A stretch of 64,000 nucleotides of DNA from Lichtheimia corymbifera B2541 (GCA_000697475.1 JNEU01000815.1:1-64000); one strand, 5' to 3'; positions 48,857 through 61,270 are shown, counted from the first letter of the stretch. The notes: a model not told the origin generated them from the sequence alone. Translations and numbers: made by a program.

Positions 48857-51800
48857 ATGTCAGTAGTCGACAGACGTAGACGTCAATCCACTGTACTCGG
48901 TGCTCGCCGAAGTAGCGTACACAGCAGCCTAGTAGACAACAATAGCCTTCCACCCGATCTACAAGTGGGTGTTCGAGTCCTTGTTCATGGCGAGAATCTC
49001 GGCACTGTGCGTTATGCTGGTTCCACTGGCTTTCAAACCTCCGGCAAATGGGTCGGTGTCGAACTGGACGAGCCTTTAGGCAAGAACAATGGTGTCGTCC
49101 AAGGAAAGCGATACTTTGAATGTCGTGCCAACCATGGTGTATTTGTTCGTCCTTCTTATGTCAAAGTATTGCCAGCCAAGGTATGTCCATACATGGATGG
49201 GTAAGATAAAGAGATATTGACTCTTTATTATATCTATAGGAACAGCATGAAGTACCACCATCACCACGATCTGAAAATAATGGTGATTCTCAACAACGTC
49301 CACAGCAAGACCCAGGGCGTGCAGTCAAGGCAGCAGCACGTCGTTCAATGACTCAACCATCTCCACAACAACAACCCCTGGCTAAACGACGGGCATCCAT
49401 GGCTGCATCTACTGTAGAATCTCGACAGCAACAATCTCCTGTATCCCGTACAACACGTGTACCTACAACAACTACTACTCGGCGCCCTTCTTCTTATGTG
49501 GGCTCTCCAAAATCAGCAAAGTCCACTGCTACAACTGCAACGAGTAGAGCAACCACTATCCCAAAAGCAACTCCCACTAGAACATCCACTCTACATCGTG
49601 CAGCTACTACTACAACCACTGCTACAACCACCAACACCACCGCTTCACCCACTCGTAGAAAGAGCATGTATGTGAATAAGGATGCTCCACAAACTCGTCA
49701 ACGATCAGGCACTATTGGATCCACAACAACTCGTGATGCAAAAGCTGCTCGCGAAGCCAAAGAAGCTCGAGAGGCACAATTGGCTGCTGCCAAAGAAGCA
49801 GAAGAACAAGAACGTAGTCGTCAAGAGCAGGAACGTGCTCGTCAGGAAGAGCTGGCTCGTCAGCAACAAGCACAAAAAGAGGAAGAAGAAGCTCGTGAGC
49901 GACAACTGAAAGCTGAACGTGAACGACAATTACAACAAATTCGTTTACGTCAACAGCAACTCATGATGCAGAAACAACAGCAACAACAACAACATATCAA
50001 TGATGAAGAAGACGATGATGATGATGATACAGATGATCCTAGTTACAGCTACAATGCAGATGACGATGATGACGATGATGAACCAACACCTCCATCCGAT
50101 GATGTATCCGAGGAAGAAGAAGAGGAAGAATCGTCTGATAAAGATTCACCTGCAACACCTGTTGATCAAGATGATGATGAGCCACACCTTTCCAAAGATG
50201 ATTCAGCCTCTCAGCAGCAACAACAGCGCGAACATCAACGATTACCCCAATCCTCTTATGGTGCCCTTGCACCCACAATGCCTATTAGCAAATCTGAACA
50301 GGTAACTTCCTTCATATTTATGCATGATTGTCCACTTATATGAATTTGGATTAGATGGTGCCACTCAAGGATTATGAGGAGTTGCGATTTAAGCTCAAGG
50401 TGTTGGAAGCAAAACGACAAGAAGATCGTGAACGCTATCGAGAGCATGAAAAAGTCAAAGAGGAAGCTGAACAATTCTTGACGCTTCGTAACAAATTACA
50501 AGGTAAGAAAGAGAAAAAGAGAGAGAGGATGTGGCAAGTACTTGGATTGATGCTAATCCCGAAACAGATAAGATTGCCGAGTTGCAAAAAGATCTTCGTG
50601 ACACCAAACGCGAGCTCAAGGAAACATCATCCGACAAGGAAGAATTGGAGTTACGATTCAGCGAAATGGCAGATTCATTGGAAATGATGACCTTGGATAA
50701 AGAAGTTGCTGAGGAGCGTGCCGAGAGTCTTCAAGAAGAAGTCGATTTGCTCAAGGATAAGATTCAAGAAATTAGTGTTGACCTGGATGTTCTTAAAAAG
50801 GAAGCTGGTAAGCAACAAAACAAGATGCCAATCCTTTGTATTATTGACATGATGTGTGTGTGTAGATATCCTGAATCGAGATCCTACTGAAATAAGCGAG
50901 GAAGGACGAGCCTCTTTGGAAAGAGCACAGCTTGAACGACACAATGAACGACTTCGTGAAGCACTGATACGGTAAGCTGACTTTTGGTCGTGTAAAGGAA
51001 CCCAAATTGACGCCATTCTGTATCCTAGTTTACGCGATGTGACCAATGAACAGGAAGCAGAGCTCACGCTCAAGGTCAAGGAACTTGAAATGGAAAACTA
51101 TGAACTTGCTGAAATCAAGGGTAAGTTTACATGGTGCATCTGATGACCATTTTGTTATTCATGCACCGGCTTGTATAGTGCAATATGAAAAAGTCAAGGA
51201 GAAACTCGAGACCACGGAGAATCAGATTGAAGAGTTGCGACAACGCTTGGATGACGCTTTGGGCGCTGAAGAGCTCGTGGAGCAATTGACTGAAAAGAAT
51301 TTGCACTTGACCGAACAACTGGAAGAGATCAACTCGTCCAATGAGGAATTGGAAGCACTCAAGGAACTTGCTGATGAGCTTGAAGAGAACCATGTTGAAA
51401 CTGAAAAGCAACTTCAGGCTGAAATCGGTAAGATTTATTGTCTCTCTTGTATACCTAATCTAATATCGTTGGGGTATTAGATCATCGTGACATGTTGTTA
51501 CGAGAACAAATGGATCGAATCAAGGCCGCTGAAGAAACCAATGTCGATTATGAAGCTACCATTCAGCAATTTAGAGAATTGGTTCAGAATCTGCAGAGGT
51601 ACTTTATTGTTTTGAGTCGCGTGGGACACACATCATTTGTTGACATGCATGAATTTTTTTAGTGATCTTGAGCATCTCCGACAAAAACAAGTTGATCAAG
51701 AGACTGAAAACATGAACCTGGCAAGTCAATCGCAAGAAATGATGTCGATCAATATGCAGCTACAATCAACCGTGATGAAGGCCCAGGCTAAACAAATCGA

Positions 51801-54570
51801 TCTCGAGCTACGCAAATTGGATGCTACACAAGCCAATGATCGCCTCAGTTACATTCAGGTACGCAATCCATTCAGGGTCAATTCATCTTGCACACGTGTT
51901 CATGGTCATGTTATTAGCCTTATTTGCCTGATGCATTCTTGAGAACCGAGAATGATCCTATCTCATGCCTGTTGTTGTTCAAGCGTTTGGTCTTCAAATC
52001 CGAGCTGATCATTAAGCATCTTGATCAAACACATCCTATCAGCGAAAAGATCATGGATAATGTATCAGAAAGCTTGGTATCTGTGTGTGAGGTAAGAGAA
52101 CATTCTGTTTGGTGATTCTTTATGCATGTTTGTTTAACATGGATCATATGGTTACGGTAGCTGAGACAAAAGGCTGCATACCTCAGTGACATGGCCAAAC
52201 GTTTCGTCACATTCATCAAGCACTGTACTCCTGAGGAATTCTCAAAGATGGCTCGTGTTTATCAAGACCTTGTTGGTTCTGAAAGAAAGTATGTAGTGTA
52301 ATCATCCATGCACACAAGCCTGTACCTTAACCCATCTACGATTAGGTTGAATGCCCTTGTTGAGTTTTTCCGCACGGATGAAGCCAATGACTCTGATTCC
52401 ATTGTTGATCTCCAGAGGTAAAGCAAGTGCATCTAAATAATGGGTATTGCATGCTTATATTCTTTATTGGTAGAATCATTGCCCACGTGGAACATCTTGC
52501 CGAGCTACATTTGACCAAGAGCACTGAAGCTGATAATGCCGACTTGTTCTATGGATTGACTCGAGCACTTGATATGAATGCAGACAAGATGATGGTGGAG
52601 CTTACCTTTGTCAAGCAACTCGTGTATAATGCCACAAGCTCAGAAGGCATCAACATCACCGAAGGCATGATGCAAATGGACTATGAATATATCGAGCCAC
52701 TTGGCCGACTTGTTTCCGAAACCAAGAATTGCAAGATGATCTCAAAGCAAGTATAGTAATTCATCTTTTACATGTGTGCATTCATGCTAATACCTCTTGC
52801 ACAGGAAATTGCTTCGACAGCTTGATGATTTATCGGAGCAAGCATTGACACCCAAGGCTGACCACATGCATCGATTCAAGACCATGTATGCTCTAAGCAC
52901 CAAGTTGAGCAAATTCTGCTTTGAGGTAATTCTAGATGATTGGCTGGGCTTGTTGACGAGAATCTAACGCTGGATTTGCGATAGTCTCTCAAACAAATCT
53001 TGGGATATTTGGATACCAAGCGAGCCAATCGTGAAGACATCAGCTTGCGTGAGCTCCAGCATATTGTTTACAGCAAGACGGATGATATTCTCGAGATTTC
53101 AGAGACAGCCATGTGGGATGGTTGCATCAAGATGCTCAAATCACTTTCGACTGAGCTCTCTACCACCTTGAAACGGGTTGAAAACGATAACCGCATGGAT
53201 AAGAGTATGTCCTTTATTATTACTACGAGAAAAAGGTATTAACGACATGTTTTTGCCATCGTAGTTGCCACTGGTATCCCACCATGGGTGCAACGCGCTT
53301 CTGATATGAAGGCCGAAGTTGTTATCAACCACGATCTCGAGCGCAAGCTGCAGCAACACAATGACGAGATTTATAAGCTTGTCAAGGATATCAAACTCAA
53401 GGTAATATTGATAACACGTTTGTTGCTATTGCGATTGATAGCTCACCTGGATTGTTTATTAGGACCAAGCACTCCAAGAGGCTAGCATTAAGGTCGATCT
53501 TTTGGAAAAGCGCATGGAAGCTGCCAAGAAGGAAGCTGAACAAATCATGACCTTGGAGAATGAGTTGGAAAAGGCCAAAGAGCAGACGCAAATGTATAGC
53601 GAGGCCATGGATAATCTTCAGGCTGAATATGAAACTCTGGAGCAAGAAAACATTGAGCTCAGGAAACAAGTATCTATGAAGGAGGACAAACGCCGATCCA
53701 TCCCTATGATGAAACAAAGTGCTTTCGATGACGAATCGACAGCAGAGGCGACTATGCTTACCGCAGACAACCTTAACGAGATTGCTGATATGCAAACACA
53801 TGTAAGCATGTCGAGACGTGTAAAATAGCAGCAGCAGAGCCACTCACATTATCATCATCATCATCACCACTTAGATGGAAACCTTGAAGGCTGGCATCCG
53901 TTATTTGCGTGCAGAGAATGCTTATCTCAAGAGCTGTGATTTATCTCGTTCATTGAACCTTGAAACATTGCCAGCACCTGTTGCACCTATCAAAAAGGAC
54001 GAGGAACACGATGACGACGACGACAACCAAGAGGAGGAGCAGGATATTAGTGAAGAGGCATCGCACGATACACGTGATACCCTTCGTGCTATTGCCACCG
54101 AATCTCGCATCTTGCTCAAGGACATGCGTCGTGTGGGTGCTACGCCCAAGGTGGTATCATTGGCAGAGCATAAAAGTGGCCAATGGCAGAGTATCAAGAG
54201 GACTCCTGACTACCAATATCAGGCCCAACAATCTGCGTTGTATACACTCAAGCAACGCAGCGAGCAGCTCAAATCCAAGATCAAACAGCTTCAACATACC
54301 AATCAAGAACCAGAAGCAAAGCAAGCTGCTGCCAGTATACAAGTAAGTGTATACGTGGAAAAAAAAAGAGAGAGATAGGAGTGTTTCTAATACTTGTTAT
54401 AGCCATTGCAACGTCCGATGGAATACTTGTCACAAGCGATTGCTAAAGTTCAGATACCCCGGCTGTCTTCCAGCAGCGTAGCTACTACTATTACTACTCC
54501 CCGTCGTCATTGCATACAATTATCAAGTGCTGCTGAATTTGAGCGTATTCACAGTATTTTTATCCGTTAA
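48857..54570 (+). CDS. DCTN1: Dynactin large subunit p150Glued (1544 aa)
   Basis: Nineteen exons: 48857-49180, 49240-50301, 50355-50502, 50568-50807, 50866-50971, 51029-51120, 51179-51427, 51481-51598, 51663-51858, 51918-52091, 52161-52288, 52346-52417, 52474-52746, 52805-52925, 52985-53204, 53265-53401, 53463-53801, 53875-54342, 54403-54570. An N-terminal CAP-Gly domain (residues about 37-105) holds [13 protein letters not shown], a variant of the GKNDG tubulin-tail motif. A basic Ser/Thr/Arg-rich region, a Glu/Arg/Gln helix and an acidic block follow. Coiled coils run from about residue 465 to 800, the globular dynein-associated domain from about 800, and a second coiled coil after that. 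The C-terminus ([13 protein letters not shown]) matches the family end. It is the arm of dynactin that links dynein to microtubules. The intron at 52747-52804 needs a GC donor. Confidence 0.96.
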
Positions 54571-54994
54571 AGTTAGCATTCTTCTCCACACACACACACA
54601 CACAACCCCACCTTCCATTTATTATTATGCACATGTCTTACACATTTCCACGATACACATCAACTCTTTCTACCCTTGTCCCCCATTTATATATATATTA
54701 TGTAGAATATGTTTCTCCCTTTCTTCTTTTTTTAAGATGCGACCGTTGCTTTTTATTCTTTTATCTTTTTATCTTTGAGCAAGTGGACAAGTTGTGATCG
54801 CCAGGATGCATTTACTCTATCTTGAAGGAATTCTACATATACATATAAATCATGTCAATGGATATCCTTAACTACGTGCGAGTGCGTGTGTGTGGGTGTA
54901 TACTTGCCTAATTTCTTATGCATGACAGCAATACGGGATCCGACATCCAAACGATTGGAGATAGCTGTGTAATGTGCTGTATATCTTATATGAG

Positions 54995-55832
54995 CTACGT
55001 GTGATGGATGACAAGGTCAATCCTCCCTTTGTTACCTTGGAGATCCGCACGTGCCCACGTCAAGTCTGGTGTACCAAGTAGACCAAGATCGGCTTCGTTG
55101 CACAACCGCTCTCGAAAATGGAGCAATGCTTCCTCTTGTAAGGTTGAGCCTTGTTTGATCATTGCATCCACTTGTTTTTCAAAGACAGCCAAACGAACGG
55201 ATCGAGCCATACCATACGAGAGTGCTACCTTGGCCAATGTGGGTGATTGTTCTGGGTTTAGCAAGATTAAGTCGCCCTTGACGCACGTGGGTCTATAACA
55301 ATGAAAATGATAAATATAAATGCTTGGATAGTAAACCCACACAATTATTACTCGTCTTGATCATATGCAAAAGCAAAGCTCTGTTGTTGTTGTTGTTGAT
55401 CGCCAGTATTCGTAAAGAGGTCGGTGGTGGTAGCCCATGCAACATGCGTGTTATGCTGTGGAAACACGAAAACTTCACCGCCCTGAGCCAACTGGGCATG
55501 CGTGTACTCTTCACTTTCCACTGGCAAGATAGTCGCATCACTCGGGAGAGTTACTGCTGCTTCAGGCGTGCAATAAGCTTTACATTGCTGTGTCTATGGG
55601 ATTCAAGGCATCGTCGTCGTCGTCATTGTCGTCAGCGTATACGCATGTATATATATCTAGAGACTCCACGTACGTGTACTTGGAAATCGGCTGCTGCAAG
55701 AGGGTTCATGTAGGCTTCAATATCATTGACCATGCGCATCAAATTCTGTAGAGCGCCAACATCCTGATCGTGTTTGCCAATGCCTCGAATGCTTGTCGAG
55801 AATGCGCGTCTTCCAAGTAGGCGTATGAACAT
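54995..55832 (-). CDS. RMD1/RMND1 family (DUF155) protein, probably mitochondrial (232 aa)
   Basis: Three exons: 55832-55674, 55593-55352, 55292-54995. The N-terminus MFIRLLGRRAFSTSIRG is a typical mitochondrial presequence. The YCTPEAAVTLP motif, the GGEVFVFPQHNTHVAWA strand pair and NPEQSPTLAKVALSYGMARSVRLAVFEKQVD match the DUF155 fold of RMD1 and human RMND1. The family anchors mitochondrial ribosomes or acts in meiotic nuclear division in yeast. It is shorter than most members: it ends HHT soon after the LLGTPDLTWARADLQGNKG segment and lacks the usual C-terminal membrane helix. Further unseen exons are possible. It converges with the dynactin gene. Confidence 0.85.
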
Positions 55833-56690
55833 GACAAAAAAGGTAGTTTGGAGGAGTGTGTGTTGTCGGCAAGAGATTTTGACAACCAAATGCTTCGTGT
55901 AGTTGTGTAACGCACTTTTCACGTTGTGGTGGAGACCATCCCAATCAAGAGTTCACATACATGGATTAGCATATACAAGGAGATGAGATGGTGTTCGTTT
56001 TCTTTCACAACATATGCAGCATCCAAGGAGCAGCGTATCTATATCATCGATGAACACAACCTTCATGCGAGAGCTGTGATGATGGCCAGCAACATTTACA
56101 CCTTATCGATTATGAAGATGACAACGGATCCACTTTTGCACAGAAATCCATGGACAGCGCCTTTTTTCGGGGAACTTGAGCACAGCAAGCAATTTGAATG
56201 ACGTTGTCTATCCAAGATCCTGATTCATGCAACGACAATCAATCAATCAATCATACCAAGGCACTTTGTCAAATCAATCTACCAGCCCATCACCATTTTC
56301 AGCGTCTCCTTGCGGTCACAGAGATACCCACGCCCACCGTGTACATATAAACAAGATGGATGTTGTCGTCGATTGCTTTTTCTCCCACACATCTCTTTCT
56401 TTCCATCGTATCAATCTTTGATTGCTGGTACCTTCAAAAGCCCTTGGTAAGTATCTTGGTTGAGAATTCATTTTGTGAGTGGTCTATGTGCTAATATTTG
56501 TGATGATCTCTAAGGTTTCATTGTTGTCCTAGTACTTTCATTGTCATCGTTGTCATTGTGTTATTTGGCTCTTTTATTAAGGTAAAACCCAACCACCTTG
56601 CTGCTGGATGAAGCATGTATTTAAATACATCTTATCCCTTTTGATGTATCTACATCCCGAAATGACAACTGAAGGATTGGATGACATGTT
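55833..56690. other. Spacer
   Basis: The RMD1 promoter side followed by AT-rich sequence. A short ATCAATCAATCAATCA repeat lies at 56237-56253. No gene seen. Confidence 0.45.
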
Positions 56691-57960
56691 GTACTACAGC
56701 CCGCGTTGTGAGGGTGATTTAACGGTTTCCATGGTTACCGACTGCAAAGAGTGCTGGTCTCCCTGGTTTGACGATGGAGGACCTTGATGATTATGACCTG
56801 GACAATAGTTTACCACGACAGAGTCATGTGCAACACAATGTGAGTCTCCATTGACCACGGGACATGGTGCTTTAGATTCTATTGACATTCAACAAGGAGT
56901 TTTACAACACACTGAAAACGAGCATGGCTCTATAAACCCCACTGATGGTTTCAGGTACAAACGTGTATAAACCATACCTTGATACTGATATTGTTTTTCG
57001 GTTGTTTTAGCTATCCATGGAAGCGATCAAGATGATCAAGACGTTGCTAGGCGTGATCCTATTATTGGTTTCGCATCACTTTCATGTGTGCAAAAACACA
57101 CACAATCCAAACGTGTCTTGGTTACTGATGTTCTTTTTTGGGTTTTAGCTACCCATCTCTCTCTGGGGACTGATCCTGGTGAAAAGGATATTTTCATCAT
57201 CAGTGATGGTTACGAGGACTGGCGTATGCCGAAGAAGGAATATCATTGGAAAGCGTGGTTTTACACCGAACAGCTTTGTGCAGAAACATTTGAGCACACG
57301 TTCAATCCAGTTTTACGACATCAACCATCACAAATTCAACAACGGCGATTTCAGGCCTAGCACCCATGAACAGCCGAAAGGGTGGACCAGAAGATTTTCA
57401 GCTATGCCCAGCCATGATTTTCGCCAACTACACATTTCCATCGACATTTATGCGTCGTACAATATGCTGAACCGACCGTGTCCACAGGCCATGCGTGAAT
57501 TCAGAAGAGAGTCTACTGTATTTCATTGGCAACAAGGAAGAAACCTGGGAAACGCTTTTTGATATTTCAAAGTTGAAAGGTGTCGATGGCATCCACAGAT
57601 TTTTCACCGGCTTCATGACAACCAAAGACGACCGAAAGAGAGGGGGAAGCTCGTGGTGGTCATCGTGTGCTTACAAATCGACAATAACCTATGGAACCTA
57701 GTGCTGGTCACACGATCCGTCAACAATCGCAGAGCAAAGGCCTTGATTGCAATTGGATCAAGGTATATGCACGAATTTATGCAGGATGATATGGGATCTT
57801 ATACCAACGTCGAGTCATAATAGAATTTGACGAGATCATTGAAATTGTTGATGAATACGAAGAGATACAGCCACGATGACGCTACTCGATATATTCTGGG
57901 AATTCAAAAAGTGCATTCAGCGTATGCTTGAGGTGTGTGTTGTGTATGGCAACATTTTAA
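56691..57960 (+). pseudogene. Degenerate gene relic of unknown family
   Basis: Several protein-like segments lie in order on the plus strand but in different frames, with stops between them. These include DIFIISDGYEDWRMPKKEY and HWKAWFYTEQLC (57187-57290), INHHKFNNGDFRPSTHEQPK (57320-57385), MLNRPCPQAMREFRRE (57460-57510) and LWNLVLVTRSVNNRRAKALI (57695-57760), ending near VES-stop at about 57822. Two intron-like 3' ends (GTTTTAG|CTATCC at 57010 and GTTTTAG|CTACCC at 57150) with similar upstream sequence suggest a partial internal duplication. The composition suggests an old protein-coding gene or transposon ORF broken by frameshifts. I do not recognise the family. Confidence 0.5.
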
Positions 57961-58339
57961 TTGGATTGCTGATTTACGGTCATCATAGCGACTGCAATAG
58001 CCCGTAGTGCCACATCCATGATTCTCCAATTGCCTTGATCGGGGCGGATTTGACTGAGCTACGCTCAAACAAAGAGTACATCATTGGGCCAACACTGCTA
58101 CTGACCCATGACTGATACTGTTGCAGCAGCCTGAGTGGGATGAAGGTGCCTCGATTTCAGAGAGTGAACCATCGACAGCCCATGAAGAGGACGACCCAGA
58201 AGGCCCTATCGCCAATGATGCAATCGAAGACGTCCTTGACACCTGGACATATTTCATTGAACACCGTATATCCCAAGCAAGGCAGTCATGTGCGATGTGC
58301 AATGAAACCTGGCTTTGCCCAAGGGGCTGCACGAGCTTT

Positions 58340-58502
58340 CAAGAAAGTGCAGTATTTTGAAAAGTTCATACAAGAAGCTCGCAGAATGGCTACCAATGGC
58401 AGAGCTCTTTGGTACAGTACGACAAGCAAAGGTCATCTTTCCATCCTTTTGGACCGGGAACCTGAAATGTTGACTTAGTACATCGTATCCAACATGGGTC
58501 AT
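58340..58502 (+). pseudogene. 3' fragment related to the NmrA-like gene
   Basis: The frame reads QYFEKFIQEARRM and HLSILLDREPEML, then a stop where the functional gene has His-Tyr-Ile. The intact gene 1.3 kb downstream ends with LLSILLGREPETLEHYIHSN. Bases 58436-58500 align with 59850-59913. Only the last 50 codons or so are represented, so this is a truncated duplicate, probably from a tandem array that decayed. Confidence 0.55.
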
Positions 58503-58936
58503 TGGGCGATTTATTATTGTAGCAGAGAACATTATGCAGCGTGTTGGAGATAATAAAGATGTCTCCTATACATTATGATGATGGACAAAGCGCTTGATGT
58601 AACCTTTGGTGATCCGGAGATACAATAAATGGAAACTTAAGCCCTTCAGCCCCATTGTGCAATTGATTTGGTATGCTGTTGTGAAATACGTTTATTATCA
58701 AAAGGGCTATTCACCTTAGTATGACCTTATTGCAGCGCACGGTGTGAAGACAACATGATGACCATTGTATTTTTCTATTCATTTGGAAGGATGATACGTA
58801 TCAATTGCCCTTAATGGGTGATGGCAATCGATGCATGTAGTAGTAGCTTGTACCTGGGTCGGCAATAATTTCTCCGTGCCGGCCGGCATTAACAATGAAG
58901 CTCATGCAAGAGGTGTTTACATGCATGCACAAAAGG
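58503..58936. other. Promoter-side spacer of the NmrA-like gene
   Basis: No coding region seen between the fragment at 58340-58502 and the TATA box. GCCGGCCGGC, a near-palindromic GC-rich decamer, stands out at 58879-58888. Confidence 0.45.
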
Positions 58937-58944
58937 TATAAAAA
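58937..58944 (+). promoter_or_regulatory. TATA box of the NmrA-like gene
   Basis: TATAAAAA lies 57 bases before ATG 59001. An earlier in-frame ATG (58944) touches this box and so cannot be in the mRNA if the box is used; this decides the start at 59001. Confidence 0.6.
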
Positions 58945-59000
58945 TGACATACACTATGATCCCATTATTCAATCCCCCATACAATCTTCAATTACAAAAC

Positions 59001-59927
59001 ATGACTGCAAGCACTGAACGCATCTACGTTGTGGGTGGTACCGGGAACACAGGCAAACAAGCCATCCGTGAGCTCCTCAAGGCTGGTGTTTCTGTCACTG
59101 CATTGACACGTTCTCCTGATGCTGCTGCCAAGCACTTTGGTGATTTGGTATCAGCAGATAAAAGCAACCAGGATTTGCTTACTTTGGTTCAAGGCAATTA
59201 TGATGACATGGAACCCTTTAAGAAAAGCATCCAAGGCCATCAACGTCTTTTGATCATCATCCACGAACCCGCCCTGTTCGATGGTGATGATTATACCGCA
59301 CTCAAGAAAACATATGCATCCATAGCATACGATGTGGGTGTTAAGCAAATCGTTGATCTCTCTGGCATGGCAGCAGGACGTGGATGGCGTACGAACCACT
59401 TTGCGAATATGGCCCAAACGGCTGAAATGGCTCTGCTAAAGATCGCCAAGAATCAAGCTCGTCATTATGTGGCGTTGAGACCCACCCAGTTCATGTCCAA
59501 CATTATCGCATTCGAAGGCTTTGGTATTCGTGAACATGGCGTTGTCATGGATACAAGCGCACCTGATGAATTACATCAATGGATATCACCCAACGATGTT
59601 GGTTCTGCCGCTGCTGTTATTCTTCAAGACCCTATTGACAAGCACAAAAATGCCGTCTATGAAATGGTGGGTGATTACGTGACACCCAAAGATCGCACAA
59701 GATACCTCTCTGAGGCATTGGGACGTGAAATTGTGTACAAGCAAATATCCTATTTGGAACGATACAAGCAACTTATAGCGTTTGGGTTGTCTCATCCAAT
59801 TGCATACGCTTTTAGCCGATCTCATGGAGTTGGCACAACACCCACTGGGTTGCTTTCGATCCTGTTGGGTCGTGAGCCCGAGACTTTGGAACATTACATT
59901 CATTCTAACAAGGCAGCCTTTTCGTAA
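59001..59927 (+). CDS. NmrA-like NAD(P)-binding oxidoreductase (308 aa)
   Basis: A single uninterrupted exon, unusual in this window. It starts MTASTERIYVVGGTGNTGKQ with the GxxGxxG dinucleotide loop at residues about 12-18. The segment LTRSPDAAAKHFGD supplies the region that reads NADP versus NAD. Middle motifs (VDLSGMAAGRGW, LRPTQFMSN, WISPNDVGSAAAVIL, YEMVGDYVTPKD) match atypical short-chain dehydrogenases of the NmrA / NAD(P)H-azoreductase type. These include redox sensors without catalysis as well as quinone reductases, so the reaction is uncertain. The 19-residue upstream extension from ATG 58944 is rejected because it overlaps the TATA box. A partial duplicate lies upstream. Confidence 0.88.
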   Translation: MTASTERIYVVGGTGNTGKQAIRELLKAGVSVTALTRSPDAAAKHFGDLVSADKSNQDLLTLVQGNYDDMEPFKKSIQGHQRLLIIIHEPALFDGDDYTALKKTYASIAYDVGVKQIVDLSGMAAGRGWRTNHFANMAQTAEMALLKIAKNQARHYVALRPTQFMSNIIAFEGFGIREHGVVMDTSAPDELHQWISPNDVGSAAAVILQDPIDKHKNAVYEMVGDYVTPKDRTRYLSEALGREIVYKQISYLERYKQLIAFGLSHPIAYAFSRSHGVGTTPTGLLSILLGREPETLEHYIHSNKAAFS

Positions 59928-60172
59928 TCCATTATCTTAAATAAAGTCGAACTGAATGCGATATAAGATAAGCATACCAACTATTTATGGTCTCTATGGC
60001 AACATGGATTTGGATATGGGGTTGTGGAAAGAGAATAAAGAAATGCATTTAAGATATGATGGCATGGATGCAATCGGATGATGATAAATAAGTGTAAAAG
60101 TGAGTGAGTGAGTGTGTGTGTGGGTGAGTAGAGTGGATTGGAGTGTGAGTGTCAAATGTGTAAGTGATGGAT

Positions 60173-60957
60173 CTATTTAGGGGAGGGGGACTTGGACAAT
60201 TCAGTGTGTTCTTCAATGTCAATAGCATCCCATGGATACACGAGCCACTTGTCGGGCAAATCAACACAAGCAAAGTAGTTCTTCATGATATGATCAGGCA
60301 ATTCACGCTTCTTGGGCTTGAGCTTGTTGTGGAGAACGAACACACCAAGCTTGGTATCGGATGTACCAGGTTCCATACCTTGACGAACCTCTTCGGCTTG
60401 GATATCCTTGATCAACTCATCCACAGCATAAGCAAGGGTCTTGCGAGTATCATCGACTTCATCGACAAGCAAAATGTTGCGGTTGAGAAGAGACATTTGC
60501 TCGGGCAAGTTCAACCATTGGGTCTTGCGAACTTCGATATTCTCGCCAGTGCCACCAGCAGCTTGATCGGCCTCGATCTCCTCGTACAACGACAAACCAA
60601 TAGCTTGGATGGGGACGTTGCGATCATTGCGCTTATCCAAGAAGGTACGAAGAATACGGCTAGGCACCAAACCACCACCAGTGATAGTAATCATGAGATC
60701 AGGCTTGAATTCAGAGTTGATCTTGTACCGTTCAACAGCATCACGGATCGATTGGTGAATCTGGTTGTAGCTGTGCGCATGGGCATGTCAGTTGAGTGTG
60801 TGTATAGGCTCCCACCTCTTCTCCAAACAAGATGTATTGATCCCTCTCCCCTCCTCAGTTGTTTGTAGCTCATTTCACTCTTTTTTCCCCGCTCTCAGGA
60901 TATATCAATCAACCGGTTTATTGTATTGATACTATACCTAATATAAGACTTGGCCAT
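60173..60957 (-). CDS. XPT1: Purine phosphoribosyltransferase, xanthine/hypoxanthine type (205 aa)
   Basis: Two exons: 60957-60938 (only 20 nt, encoding MAKSYI plus part of a Ser codon) and 60770-60173. The intron of 167 nt is long for this genome. The join yields MAKSYISYNQIHQSI, which aligns with the yeast Xpt1 start; ATGs inside the intron give the wrong frame. ITGGGLVPSRILRTFL and the PRPP-binding motif NILLVDEVDDTRKTL are diagnostic. KWLVYPWD is the C-terminal signature of the family. It salvages xanthine, guanine or hypoxanthine using PRPP in the cytosol. Strong codon bias opens a long antisense frame. It shares a 313-base promoter region with the Nudix gene. Confidence 0.93.
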
Positions 60958-61270
60958 GTTCAAATGAATAACAGATAAACAGGCAGAAAAAAAGAAAATG
61001 TTACCGCGAAGGCTTTTGTATCAGCTGTCAGGGCGGAGCTACGCAAACTTTTTTTCTTTCAGGTTTTGTCGCCTGACACCAATTACAGGTAGTGTTTAGG
61101 CATCAACCTCTTTTGTTATGTAAAGTTACACAACCGCACATCATCATTCCGGTTGTGCGGGCCATCTAATCAGGCTCTTCCGATTGCTTCCTTGAAACCT
61201 TCTTTCTCCGCGTCCTCCTCATTCATCCACCACCACCCTCTTGATATAATAACTCCTCCACCACCCCCTC
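60958..61270. promoter_or_regulatory. Divergent promoter, phosphoribosyltransferase / Nudix gene
   Basis: 313 bases separate the two outward-facing starts. The sequence includes paired AACCGCACA (about 61130) and GGTTGTGCGG (about 61151), which form an inverted repeat TTACACAACCGCAC...GGTTGTGCGG that could be a regulator site. The Nudix side is pyrimidine-rich. Confidence 0.5.

Noticed and set aside
58944..59000. Upstream start for the NmrA-like gene
   Set aside because: The ATG at 58944 overlaps the TATA box, and the added residues are not family-like.
60164..60868. 234-codon plus-strand frame
   Set aside because: Antisense shadow of the phosphoribosyltransferase gene, caused by its codon bias.
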